A stretch of 64,000 nt of DNA from Caulobacter sp. X. Lineage in GTDB: Bacteria; Pseudomonadota; Alphaproteobacteria; Caulobacterales; Caulobacteraceae. Of this stretch, positions 1 through 8,174 are shown in pieces. The stretch is taken from the NCBI RefSeq assembly GCF_002742635.1, contig NZ_PEGF01000001.1:1302001-1366000 (forward strand). The letters run 5' to 3'. The position numbers were made by a program, and so were the translations under genes. The notes under the pieces are model-generated. The model was given only the letters and a program-made list of their open reading frames with translations. It was not told where the DNA came from and made no database searches. Position 1 is the stretch's first letter, and the number at the start of each line of letters is the position of its first letter.

Positions 1-737
1 CTGGTGAAGTCGCGCTTCTGGTAGGCGCCGAACAGGGCGACGCCGAACTTCTTGTCGTCGTCGGTCCAGTTCAGCAGGCCCGAGACTTCCGGCGTGATCT
101 TGTGGCCGAAGTCGTCGACCTTCTTGTCCATGCCCTGGTCGTAGACGCCCTTGACGCCGACGCTGCCGCTCAGGCCGCTCTCGCGAGCGTCCAGCGGGTG
201 GCGGGTCTTGACGTTGATCGTGGCGCCGATACCGCCCGACGGAATGGCCGCGCGGCCGGTCTTGTAGACCTCCAGCGTGGTCACGCCTTCCGAGGCGAGG
301 TTCGAGAAGTCGAACGAACGGCTGGTGCCGCCGGCGGTGTCCGACGACTGGTCGCCGCCGACCGTGGCGACGTTGGCCGTCGGCATGGTGCGGCCGTTGA
401 GGGTCACCAGGTTGAAGCCGCCGCCGAAGCCGCGGACCGTGACCTGAGAGCCTTCGCCGTTGGTGCGGTCGATGGACACGCCGGTGATCCGCTGCAGCGA
501 TTCAGCCAGGTTGGTGTCCGGGAACTTGCCGATGTCTTCGGCCGAGATGGCGTCAACGACGCCGCTGTTGGTGCGCTTGATCTCGATCGAACGCTCGAGC
601 GAGGCGCGAATGCCCGTGATGATGATTTCATCGACGGTGGTGTTTGGAGTCTGCTGAGCCAGCGCCGGGCTGGCGAACATGGCCGCCGTGATGGCGACGC
701 AAGAGGCAGACGCGTTCAAGCGACGAAGCCGCTTCAT
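1..737 (-). CDS. TonB-dependent receptor, N-terminal part (runs off the left edge)
   Basis: Outer-membrane receptor; only about 245 N-terminal residues lie in the window. The start is ATG at 737, preceded by an AGGGGGAACGGCT ribosome-binding site. Residues 1-27 form a signal peptide ending ALA. A TonB box VDEIIITG follows at about 35-42. Then comes a plug domain with the usual landmarks: DAISAEDIGKFPDTNLAESL, the ITG/RG repeats and GRTMPTANV. The plug is of the type common in Caulobacter and Xanthomonas carbohydrate-utilisation loci. It lies downstream of, and in the same direction as, a beta-galactosidase, another TBDR and an endo-galactanase, so galacto-oligosaccharide transport is a reasonable guess. 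Substrate and barrel cannot be judged from this fragment. Confidence 0.9.
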   Translation of the reverse strand, partial: MKRLRRLNASASCVAITAAMFASPALAQQTPNTTVDEIIITGIRASLERSIEIKRTNSGVVDAISAEDIGKFPDTNLAESLQRITGVSIDRTNGEGSQVTVRGFGGGFNLVTLNGRTMPTANVATVGGDQSSDTAGGTSRSFDFSNLASEGVTTLEVYKTGRAAIPSGGIGATINVKTRHPLDARESGLSGSVGVKGVYDQGMDKKVDDFGHKITPEVSGLLNWTDDDKKFGVALFGAYQKRDFT

Positions 738-1033
738 AGCCGTTCCCCCTAATAATGCCCTCTATGGGGCGATGTTATTGTTACGATCCGGAAGCATTTC
801 CCGGCCGCTCTTCCCGTTCCGGGCGCCTGATGGACAACCAGGGCACGAGAGACGAGTTAGCGGTAACATCGGTCCACCACTGCCGCAATGCCAAAATGAC
901 AGCGCTAGCAATCTTTTTTCAAGCAGTTTTTCGGGCCATTTCTATTACAAATGGACCGCTTCCGAGCCCCTCTTCGGCGGCGCCACACAAGGCCATGCCC
1001 CGACCTTCGCTAGAAGGTTGACTATTTCAACGT

Positions 1034-1047
1034 GGTAACCGGTTTCC
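1034..1047. promoter_or_regulatory. Candidate operator, GGTAACCGGTTTCC
   Basis: A palindrome centred on CCGG with a single mismatched pair. This shape is typical of LacI-family operators. It lies about 300 bp upstream of the partial TBDR and downstream of the GH2 stop codon, so its target is uncertain. Confidence 0.3.
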
Positions 1048-1063
1048 GTGCGTAGAAACACAT

Positions 1064-1095
1064 CGAGACGAACGCCATCTCTGACGTTCGTCTCG
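1064..1095 (-). terminator. Hairpin after the GH2 gene
   Basis: Eleven-base perfect arms (CGAGACGAACG and its complement) with a 10-base loop, about 30 bases after the GH2 stop on the minus strand. The following tract is only moderately T-rich (GATGTGTTTC), so it is a weak or factor-assisted terminator candidate. Confidence 0.45.
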
Positions 1096-1126
1096 CAGCG
1101 GCTCACGAAATTACCGCATTGCGGCG

Positions 1127-3622
1127 TCAGGCGACCGTGACGTCCAGGGCGGCGCTTTTGAGCCCGGCGGCGCTGACGACCACCCTGCACCGCCCCGCCT
1201 GATTCTGTTGGGTACGGACGATCCCCTGGGCCAGCCCATTGAACGCCTTGCGCTGGAGCGCGACGTCCGGCTCGTGACTGGTGGGGTTGCCGTTGCCGAC
1301 GCCGATCAGGTCGATCGGACCGGAAAGCTCGAAACGCACCAGGTCCTCGGCGCGCGGAACGGGACGGCCCTTGGCGTCCAGCACCTCGACCTTCAGCACC
1401 GCCACGTCCTGGCCGTCGGCGGCGAGGCGGACGCGGTCGGCGGTCAGGCGCAGGGCGGCGGCCGGACCGGCGGTCTCGCGACGCGCGCGCAGGATGACCT
1501 TGCCGTTCTTGTAGCCGTGCGCCTCGATCACGCCCGGCGCGTAGGGTACGGACCATTCGACGTGGCGGTTGGCCTTCACCTCGCGCATGCCCTGGCTCTT
1601 GCCGTTGAGGAACAGCTCGACCTTGTCGCAGTTGCTGTGCGCCCAGACCGCGATCGGCTGGCCCTCGCGGCCTTCCCAGTTCCAGTGCGGCAAGAGGTGC
1701 AGCAGCGGCTCGGGCCGCCACCAGGCGCGGTAGTAATAGTAGTTGTCCTTCGGGAAGCCGCAGGTGTCGAAAGCCCCGAAGTGCGAGCTGATGCTGGGCC
1801 AGCGGTTAAACGGCGTCGGCTCGCCGCGATAGTCGAAGCCGGTCCAGATGAAGCCGCCGGCCATCCAGGGGCGGTCGACCGCGTGGCTCCACCATTTCTC
1901 GGCCGTCGTCGCCCACCAGGGGTGGTCGGTGTCATAGGCCGGCACATAGCTCTTGGCCTCGTCGCGGACGTACTCGCCGCGCGTCGTCACCACGCTGGCG
2001 CTCTCGGTGCCGATGATCGGCACGTTCGGGAAGCGGGCGTGGAAGTCGTCCATCTTCTCGTGGCGATAGTTGAAGCCCTGGACGTCGATGACCGCGCTGA
2101 TCCCCTCGCCAAAGCCGTTGTCCATCGCTGCGGTGACCAAGCGGGTCGGATCGAGCCGGTTGACCAGGCGCTTCATGGTCTTGGCGACCTTGACGCCGCG
2201 CGCGGTGGCCTGCTGCGGCTCCTCGTTGCCGATCGACCACAGGATCACCGAGGGGTGATTGCGGTCGCGGCGGACCAGGCGCTCCAGTTCGTCCAGCGAG
2301 GTCGGATCGCTGGACATCCGGCGGGTCTCGTCGATGACCAGGATCCCCAGGCGGTCGCAGGCGTCCAGCAATTCCGGCGTCGGCGGATTGTGCGCGGCGC
2401 GATAGGCGTTGGAGCCCATCGACTTCAGCTGCTCCAGCCGCCAGACCTGCAGGGCGTCGGGGATCGCCGCGCCGACGCCGGCGTGGTCCTGGTGATTGCA
2501 GCTGCCCTTCAGCTTCACCGGCTTGTCGTTCAGGAAGAAGCCGTTGGCCGGATCGAAACGGATCGAGCGCACGCCGAAGCGCGTGACGAAGCGGTCGACA
2601 ACCGCGCCGCCGACCTTGGTCTCGGTGACCAAGGTGTAGAGATGCGGGTTCTCCAGGGACCACAGCACCGGATTGGCCAGGGTCACGGTCTGGGACAGGC
2701 TCTGGCGCTCCCAGGCCGGCAGGCGGCCGGCGGCGGGCGCGACGGCCAGGACGGGCTTGCCGGTCGCGTCCAGCACGGCATGCGAGACTTCGAAGGCCTG
2801 GGCCGCGTCGGACTCGTTGACGAGGTCGGTGTCGATCTGGACCGTGCCGTCGACCTTGGCGCGGACGAAGACGCCCCACTGTGGCACGTGCACCGGCGCG
2901 GTCTTGACCAGCCAGACGTGGCGATAGAGCCCCGCCCCTTCGTAGAACCAGCCCTCGCCCAGGCTGGCGTCGACGCGCACGGTGATCAGGTTGTCGCCGC
3001 CGATGTTGGCGATGTCGGTGATGTCGACGCGGAATGGCGAATAGCCGCTCTCCTCGCGCTCGAGGATGTAGCCGTTGACCATCACGATGGTGTCGCGGAA
3101 CGCGCCGTCGAACTCGATCGACAGGCGCTTGCCGGCGTCGCTGGCCGGCAGAGCGAAGGTCTTGCGATACCAGCCGACGCTGTTCTCGGGGAAGCGACGC
3201 CCCAGCGCCTTGTAGCCGTGCGCGGCCAGCACATCCTCGTCGTCAGGCTTGCCCGAGGGCTTATATTCGGGGTTTTCGACGAACGGCAGCTCGACCGCCC
3301 AGTCGTGCGGCAGGGTCACCGGCTTCCAGGCGCTGTCGTCGAAGGTCTTCTGCGCGGCGGCGGCGACCCACCAGTTGGGCGCATCAGCGCCGGCCTTGGC
3401 GTAGGTGCGTTGATTGCCGCCAAAATCGAAGTCCTTGGAAGGATCGGAGGCGTGGCCCAGAGCGAAGCGCCAGCCGAAGTCTAGCGAGGAGCGCTCGCGC
3501 GGCGCCATGTCAATGGTCGCGGTCGGCGCTGCGACAGCCGCCACGGCGGCGCGCGAAGCGTTGGCCAGGAGGGCGGCGCCCCCAGCGGCGGCCAGAGCCT
3601 GGCGTCGGTTGATCTGGGCCAT
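1127..3622 (-). CDS. GH2 beta-galactosidase, exported
   Basis: Glycoside hydrolase family 2 enzyme of 831 residues. It probably removes galactose from beta-galactosides in the periplasm. The ATG at 3622 is preferred over a TTG at 3646 because it directly precedes a Tat-like signal (NRRQALAAAGGAALLA). Domains in order: sugar-binding jelly roll (about 45-210), immunoglobulin-like domain, TIM barrel (about 310-600), then a DUF4982-like and an invasin/Ig-like C-terminal module. The barrel contains ILWSIGNEE with acid/base Glu467. Glu540 in IIGTES is the likely nucleophile. NHQDHAG and AHNPPTP are further family signatures. It follows a TBDR gene across an intrinsic terminator, in a galactan locus with a GH53 enzyme. 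GH2 also covers glucuronidases and mannosidases. The NxKG motif of glucuronidases was not seen here, so galactosidase is preferred. Confidence 0.85.
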   Translation of the reverse strand: MAQINRRQALAAAGGAALLANASRAAVAAVAAPTATIDMAPRERSSLDFGWRFALGHASDPSKDFDFGGNQRTYAKAGADAPNWWVAAAAQKTFDDSAWKPVTLPHDWAVELPFVENPEYKPSGKPDDEDVLAAHGYKALGRRFPENSVGWYRKTFALPASDAGKRLSIEFDGAFRDTIVMVNGYILEREESGYSPFRVDITDIANIGGDNLITVRVDASLGEGWFYEGAGLYRHVWLVKTAPVHVPQWGVFVRAKVDGTVQIDTDLVNESDAAQAFEVSHAVLDATGKPVLAVAPAAGRLPAWERQSLSQTVTLANPVLWSLENPHLYTLVTETKVGGAVVDRFVTRFGVRSIRFDPANGFFLNDKPVKLKGSCNHQDHAGVGAAIPDALQVWRLEQLKSMGSNAYRAAHNPPTPELLDACDRLGILVIDETRRMSSDPTSLDELERLVRRDRNHPSVILWSIGNEEPQQATARGVKVAKTMKRLVNRLDPTRLVTAAMDNGFGEGISAVIDVQGFNYRHEKMDDFHARFPNVPIIGTESASVVTTRGEYVRDEAKSYVPAYDTDHPWWATTAEKWWSHAVDRPWMAGGFIWTGFDYRGEPTPFNRWPSISSHFGAFDTCGFPKDNYYYYRAWWRPEPLLHLLPHWNWEGREGQPIAVWAHSNCDKVELFLNGKSQGMREVKANRHVEWSVPYAPGVIEAHGYKNGKVILRARRETAGPAAALRLTADRVRLAADGQDVAVLKVEVLDAKGRPVPRAEDLVRFELSGPIDLIGVGNGNPTSHEPDVALQRKAFNGLAQGIVRTQQNQAGRCRVVVSAAGLKSAALDVTVA

Positions 3623-3644
3623 GGGACGAGCCTCTCGATAAATC

Positions 3645-3680
3645 AAAAAAATGGGGAGGAGGCGTGCGGCCTCCTCCCCA
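3645..3680 (-). terminator. Intrinsic terminator between TBDR and GH2
   Basis: A 12-bp perfect stem (TGGGGAGGAGGC with its complement, loop of 5) at 3652-3680. On the minus strand it is followed by seven T residues (3651-3645). It sits between the TBDR stop (3711) and the GH2 start (3622), so it should lower GH2 transcription relative to the receptor. Confidence 0.9.
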
Positions 3681-3710
3681 GCGCAGGGAACGTCAGGGAG
3701 GATTGACGCT

Positions 3711-6359
3711 CTAGAACTTGAAGGTGACGTCCATCAGGTAGCGACGACCATAGGAGTCGTAGCGACCGATGCGGTTCGGGTCGTTGTCGCGGTACATGCG
3801 CAGCGTCTCGTTGGTCAGGTTGTTGACCTGCAGGCGGACGCTGATGCTCTCGCTGATCTTGTAGGACGAGCTGAAGTCGAGGGTCTTCTCGCTCTCCAGC
3901 GTCTGCAGATCCGAACCGTTCCAGCCGTAGATGACCGTCATCGGCGAGTGGTACTTCCAGCCCAGGCGCGCTTCGACCGGACCGTTGGCGTACCACAGGT
4001 CGACCGTGGCGGTGTTCTTGGCCAGACCCGTCATCCGCAGCGGATTGTTGGCCGGCGAGAACTCCTTCAGGTTCGATTCCACATAGGCGTAGTTCGAGTA
4101 GATCCCGAACTTGTCGAACGGACCCGGCAGGAAGAAGAACGGCGTCTGGAAGGTCAGCTCCACGCCCTGGATGTGGCCGCTGCCGCCATTGGCGGGGCTG
4201 GCGACCGTGTAGGTCTGGCCGCCGAACACGACCGGCGTCTGCTTCCAGCCGATGTAGGAGTCGACGTCCTTGTAATAGTAAGACACCGCCACCAGGGCTT
4301 CCGGACGGAAGTAGTATTCGGCCGAGGCGTCGAACTGGGTGGCCTCGAACGGCTTCAGGTTCGGGTTGCCGGCGCTGCCGGTCCACGGCGACCAGTTCGA
4401 CAGGCTGCGGCTGGCGCGCAGTTCGTCGAGCGGCGGACGGGCGATGACCTTGGCCAGGCCCAGGCGCACGATCTTGCCGCCGCCGAAGTCCAGCTTGGCG
4501 TTCGCCGAGGGCAGGAAGTCGGTGTAGTCGTTGCCGACCGTGGCGGCCACGAAGGCGCTGGCGGTGTTCTGTTGCAGGCCCTCGCTGTCGGTCTCGGTGT
4601 GGACGACGCGCGCGCCGATGTTGCCGGTGACCCAAGCGCCGGCCGGGCCGTCGGCGGCGAAGTTCAGCTTGCCGTAGCCTTCGTAGACCTTCTCCTGGAC
4701 GGTCCAGCGCTCGGCCAGCTCCTCGGTCGCCTTGGAGACGTCGAAGGCGTTCGCCCCGTAGGCAATGGCGGCGATCTTGTCGATGTCACCCGTCAGCAGG
4801 GCCGGCACGTTGGCGCCATCGCTCAGGGTGTAGGCCGTCAGCAGGCTGGTCGGGATGGTCGCGCCCGTCGCGGTCGGCGCGAAGCTGAAGCTGCTGTGGC
4901 TCTTGACGCGATCCGAGGCGCGAACGCCAAACTGGACGCTCTTGAGCGCGCCGCCGCCGAAGTCGCGGGTGAAGTCCAGCGCCGCGGCCTTCAACTCGTC
5001 GTTCAGGTGCTCGGGACCGTCGTACGAACCGGCCAGATCGGCCGTTTGGCTGAGCTTGATGCTCTCTTCGCTGGTGCTGATGGTCGGGGTCTTGCCCGCG
5101 CGCCAGTCGAAGGTCGTCCAGGCCGGCCAGGCCTCGAAGCGAACGGCCTTCCACGCGTTGGTGCGCTTGGCCTTGGAGTAGGACACATCGCCCGCGACGG
5201 TCCATTGGTCGCCCGTCCACTTGCCGTTCAGGCCGCCGGCGAACAGGTCCTTGTCTTCGCTGTACTTAGCCAGCACGGTCTGGACCGAGCTGAACGGCAG
5301 GCGACCGGCGACGACGGTGTTGTTGATCAGCGTGTAGGACGCGCCGGTGGCGTTGTAGACCCCGTCATTCCAACCGATGTTGTTCGTGCCGGTGTTCCAG
5401 TTGCCCCAGTTGTTGGCGCCCCAGACGGTCTGGTCCTGAACCTCGGTGATCTTGATCTTCGAATAGAGGGCGTCGGCCTTCAGTTCGAAGTTGTCGGTCG
5501 GCTTGTACTGCAGGCCGCCCGAAATCCCGGTGCGCTTCTGGTCGATGCGGCTGGCCGACATCTGAGCGCCCCACGGGGTGGCGTCCAGCTTGCCGTCGCG
5601 GTTCAGGTCGCTCGAATAGTCGCTGGCGCCGGCCGGCGGGCGGGCGTTGCTGTCGTTGTAGCCCCAGCCCGTGAAAGAGCCGTAGCCGTTCTTTTGGCGC
5701 TGGGCGGTGGCGCCCAGGACGATGGCGAGGTCGTCGTTGATCTTGCGGACCCACGAGCCCGAGCCGCGATAGCCGGTGGTGCCGTAGTTCGGGATGTCCT
5801 TGCCGCCGTCGTAGAACACGGGGCCGGCGCGCACCACGAACTCGGGACCGCGATAGTCCAGCGGGGCGATCGTGTTGATGTTGATCGTCGCGGCGACGCC
5901 GCCGGCGATCAGGTCGGCCGATTGCGACTTGTAGACCTCGACGCCGGAGACGACTTCCGACGGATAGATCTCCCAGCGAACGTTGCGGTCCGGCTCGGAC
6001 GAGGCGACTTCGCGGTTGTTGATCGTGCCCAGCACCAGACGGGCGCCCAGGCCGCGGACGACGGCCTGGCTGTCGTTGCCGCGGTCGCGGGTGGCGTTGA
6101 CGCCCGGCAGGCGGGCGATGGACTCCGCGATGGTCACGTCGGGCAGGACGCCGATGTCCTTGGCCGAGATGGCTTCAACGACCTTGTCGGAGCCCTGCTT
6201 CACGGCCAGGGCGTCGCGCAGGCTCTTGCGGACGCCGGTGACGACGACCTCCTCGACCTGCGCGGACTCGGCGGCCGGAGCGGTTTGGGCGTGCGCGCCG
6301 GCGGCCACGAGCATGGCGAAGCCGCTGGCGGCGGCGAAGAGCATGGAATGACGGGTCAT
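3711..6359 (-). CDS. TonB-dependent receptor, probably for galacto-oligosaccharides
   Basis: Complete outer-membrane receptor of 882 residues. The ATG at 6359 follows AGGGGGAAACC. Residues 1-24 are a signal peptide. The TonB box VEEVVVTG lies at about 35-42. The plug domain follows (DAISAKDIGVLPDVTIAESI, then VRGLGARLV), and the beta-barrel ends in the expected aromatic residue (DVTFKF). The length and plug type match the large carbohydrate-specific TBDRs of Caulobacter and Xanthomonas. It lies between an upstream GH53 endo-galactanase and a downstream GH2 beta-galactosidase, all on one strand, so import of beta-1,4-galactan fragments is the likely role. An AT-rich site at 6431-6449 resembles one upstream of GH53, suggesting shared control. 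Confidence 0.9.
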   Translation of the reverse strand: MTRHSMLFAAASGFAMLVAAGAHAQTAPAAESAQVEEVVVTGVRKSLRDALAVKQGSDKVVEAISAKDIGVLPDVTIAESIARLPGVNATRDRGNDSQAVVRGLGARLVLGTINNREVASSEPDRNVRWEIYPSEVVSGVEVYKSQSADLIAGGVAATININTIAPLDYRGPEFVVRAGPVFYDGGKDIPNYGTTGYRGSGSWVRKINDDLAIVLGATAQRQKNGYGSFTGWGYNDSNARPPAGASDYSSDLNRDGKLDATPWGAQMSASRIDQKRTGISGGLQYKPTDNFELKADALYSKIKITEVQDQTVWGANNWGNWNTGTNNIGWNDGVYNATGASYTLINNTVVAGRLPFSSVQTVLAKYSEDKDLFAGGLNGKWTGDQWTVAGDVSYSKAKRTNAWKAVRFEAWPAWTTFDWRAGKTPTISTSEESIKLSQTADLAGSYDGPEHLNDELKAAALDFTRDFGGGALKSVQFGVRASDRVKSHSSFSFAPTATGATIPTSLLTAYTLSDGANVPALLTGDIDKIAAIAYGANAFDVSKATEELAERWTVQEKVYEGYGKLNFAADGPAGAWVTGNIGARVVHTETDSEGLQQNTASAFVAATVGNDYTDFLPSANAKLDFGGGKIVRLGLAKVIARPPLDELRASRSLSNWSPWTGSAGNPNLKPFEATQFDASAEYYFRPEALVAVSYYYKDVDSYIGWKQTPVVFGGQTYTVASPANGGSGHIQGVELTFQTPFFFLPGPFDKFGIYSNYAYVESNLKEFSPANNPLRMTGLAKNTATVDLWYANGPVEARLGWKYHSPMTVIYGWNGSDLQTLESEKTLDFSSSYKISESISVRLQVNNLTNETLRMYRDNDPNRIGRYDSYGRRYLMDVTFKF

Positions 6360-6430
6360 GGTTTCCCCCTTAGGAGCGGCGCCACGCTTCAGCCGGCGGG
6401 GCTACCCTACGATCTAGAACAAGCTGGGCG

Positions 6431-6449
6431 CTAATTATCATATCAATCA
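6431..6449. promoter_or_regulatory. Candidate operator upstream of the galactan TBDR
   Basis: CTAATTATCATATCAATCA lies 72-90 bases upstream of the TBDR start. It matches 14 of 19 positions with the site at 7890-7908 upstream of the GH53 gene; the core is TTATCRTAT. The surroundings are markedly AT-rich for this genome. Confidence 0.4.
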
Positions 6450-6487
6450 GACATGACAAGCTGCTTACCCGTTAGTCGCCCGGGCCT

Positions 6488-7846
6488 TTAATCGAGCGGG
6501 ATGACCGAGGCCCCCTTGCCAACCGCCGCGCTTTTGGCGGGCGCGTCCGCCACGGCCGAGGGCTCCGTCGCCGTGGCGGCCGTCACCGAAGCCCCCGGCA
6601 TCAGCCGCGTGCGGTAGGTCCAAGCGCCCCCCTCCAGCGTCATGGGGCGAGGCCCGACGCCGCCCAGGAAGTCGCCGTCGACGAAGCGGGCCGCCTCTCC
6701 ATGGGCTGTCACTCGGAACGTGACGTCCACCGGCATGACATACGGGGTCTTCAGCCAGTCGACGCCTTCAAGCGCCTGGCCCTTGAAGTCGAACAGGGCC
6801 GCGTTCTCCCAGTTCGAGCCGACGCCCCAACGGGTCTTGCACTTGGTCGAGAGCCACGCAGGCTCCCAGTAGACGACCCCCACCCCGCCGTTGGCAAAAA
6901 CCAGTTGGGTCAGGTCGGTCAGGTACTTCTTCTGGCCGGCCGGGGTCGCGGGATAGCCGGGGATCAGCGAATCCTCGCCCAGCAGGTTCGGCGAGGCGTC
7001 CGCCCCCTCGTTGGTGAATGGATAGGCCGTCTCCACCACCACGACGTCGGCCGAGTAGAGGTGGCGCAGGCGGTTGATGGTCTGGCCCAGCTCCGGCATC
7101 GAGCGCTTGGACCACTTGCTGTAGTAACTGATCCCGATCAGGTCGAAGTCGGTCACCCCCGCCTTGGCCGCCGCCGCGAACCAGGGCTCGACGTTCTCGG
7201 GCTGGGCGATGTGCAGCATGATCCGGGGCTTGATCGCCGAGGCCGCGCTAGCGTCGCGCACCGCCTTGATCCCGGCGTTGAACAGCAGAGCGTTGCGCTC
7301 CCATCTTATCGGTTCTTTCGCCTTTTCGAGGCTGGAGACGATCTCGCCGTTGGTCTCGTTGCCGACCTGGACCATGTCGGGCGTCAGGCCCTCGCGATCC
7401 AGCTCCGCCAGGGTGTCGCGGGTGAAGGCGTACAGCGCCTTGGCCTGGTCCGGAGTCGAAAGCTTGGCCCAGGCCTTGGGCGCGATCTGCTTGTCGCCGT
7501 CGGCCCAGTCGTCCGAATAGTGGAAGTCGAGCAGCACCTGCATCCCGGCCTTCTTGGCCTTGGCGATGCTGCGCTTGACGTCCTTCAGGTTCGAATAGGC
7601 CGTCCAGTCCGGATTGTTCCAGATCCGGATGCGGGCGAGGTTAGCGCCCGAGGCCTTGAAGAAGGCGTAAGGCTCGACCGTCTTGCCGCCCGCGCGATAG
7701 ACCGCGCCGCAGTCCTCCATCTCGTTGGCGTACGAGATGTCGACGCCCAGATAGGTCTTCGGCGCCGCCCAGGCCGAGCCGAGCGGACTGATCAGCGACA
7801 GGGCGAGCAAGGACGACAGAGCGACGCGACGGGGCGGGACAGACAT
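6488..7846 (-). CDS. GH53 arabinogalactan endo-beta-1,4-galactanase
   Basis: Endo-acting enzyme that cuts beta-1,4-galactan side chains of pectin; 452 residues, exported. The ATG at 7846 has a strong GGAGGAAAC ribosome-binding site and starts a signal peptide (residues 1 to about 27, ending AWA). Upstream in-frame codons to 8056 look non-coding. The mature protein opens with YLGVDISYANEMEDCG, typical of GH53. The acid/base Glu164 sits in VGNETNGE and the nucleophile Glu272 in VVETAYPFT. The last roughly 90 residues form a small beta-rich extension ending in a low-complexity Ala/Thr tail. It is first in a leftward galactan locus (GH53, TBDR, GH2, TBDR). Its product would feed the neighbouring receptor. 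Confidence 0.92.
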   Translation of the reverse strand: MSVPPRRVALSSLLALSLISPLGSAWAAPKTYLGVDISYANEMEDCGAVYRAGGKTVEPYAFFKASGANLARIRIWNNPDWTAYSNLKDVKRSIAKAKKAGMQVLLDFHYSDDWADGDKQIAPKAWAKLSTPDQAKALYAFTRDTLAELDREGLTPDMVQVGNETNGEIVSSLEKAKEPIRWERNALLFNAGIKAVRDASAASAIKPRIMLHIAQPENVEPWFAAAAKAGVTDFDLIGISYYSKWSKRSMPELGQTINRLRHLYSADVVVVETAYPFTNEGADASPNLLGEDSLIPGYPATPAGQKKYLTDLTQLVFANGGVGVVYWEPAWLSTKCKTRWGVGSNWENAALFDFKGQALEGVDWLKTPYVMPVDVTFRVTAHGEAARFVDGDFLGGVGPRPMTLEGGAWTYRTRLMPGASVTAATATEPSAVADAPAKSAAVGKGASVIPLD

Positions 7847-8174
7847 GTTTCCTCCGGGCGGCCCTTGGGCGGCCGCTGAAGTCTCAATATTATTTATCGT
7901 ATAATTCAAGCGCAAGACGCGCGGGCGATCTTTCCCATTTCGCGCGAAGCCGCGCCCGCCCATCAAATGAAGAAGGCTTCGATCGCGCGCGCCAGATATT
8001 TCAAGGGTCGTCGGGCGAGCAAGCGCCCCATCGCCGCCCTTGGTGGAACAGAGCACGCGCGCCTCCCGTTTGTGGTGCTCGCCGCCATTCCGGCGGCCCG
8101 TCTCATTTTCGAGGAGCGGCGATGGGATCCCGTCGAGGCCCGCCCGTTCCTCCCCCGCGCACGGAGCAGCACGA
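7847..8174. promoter_or_regulatory. Divergent intergenic region, GH53 / diiron protein
   Basis: 328 bases between divergent genes. The left part (7880-7915) is AT-rich and holds the GH53 candidate operator. The right part is GC-rich. It can be translated in several frames, but none has a convincing start or codon bias, so I call no gene here. Confidence 0.5.
7890..7908. promoter_or_regulatory. Candidate operator upstream of GH53
   Basis: TTATTTATCGTATAATTCA, 44-62 bases upstream of the GH53 start. It includes TTAT-N3-ATAA symmetry on the minus strand and resembles the site at 6431-6449. Confidence 0.4.

Larger units (their letters stand above)
738..1126. promoter_or_regulatory. Intergenic regulatory region before the partial TBDR
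   Basis: 389 bases without a convincing gene. On the minus strand it holds the leader of the partial TBDR and the 3' side of the GH2 gene. Three symmetrical elements are visible. CCATTT/AAATGG arms with a 7-base spacer lie at 936-954. A near-perfect 14-bp palindrome, GGTAACCGGTTTCC, lies at 1034-1047. A GC-rich hairpin lies at 1064-1095. A run of T lies at 913-919. No promoter can be assigned with confidence. Confidence 0.5.

Noticed and set aside
1208..3484. Long open frame on the plus strand opposite the GH2 gene
   Set aside because: The translation is low-complexity Val/Gly/Asp/Arg-rich, with no domain. It mirrors the codon bias of the real minus-strand gene. Similar antisense frames opposite nearly every large gene here were dismissed for the same reason.
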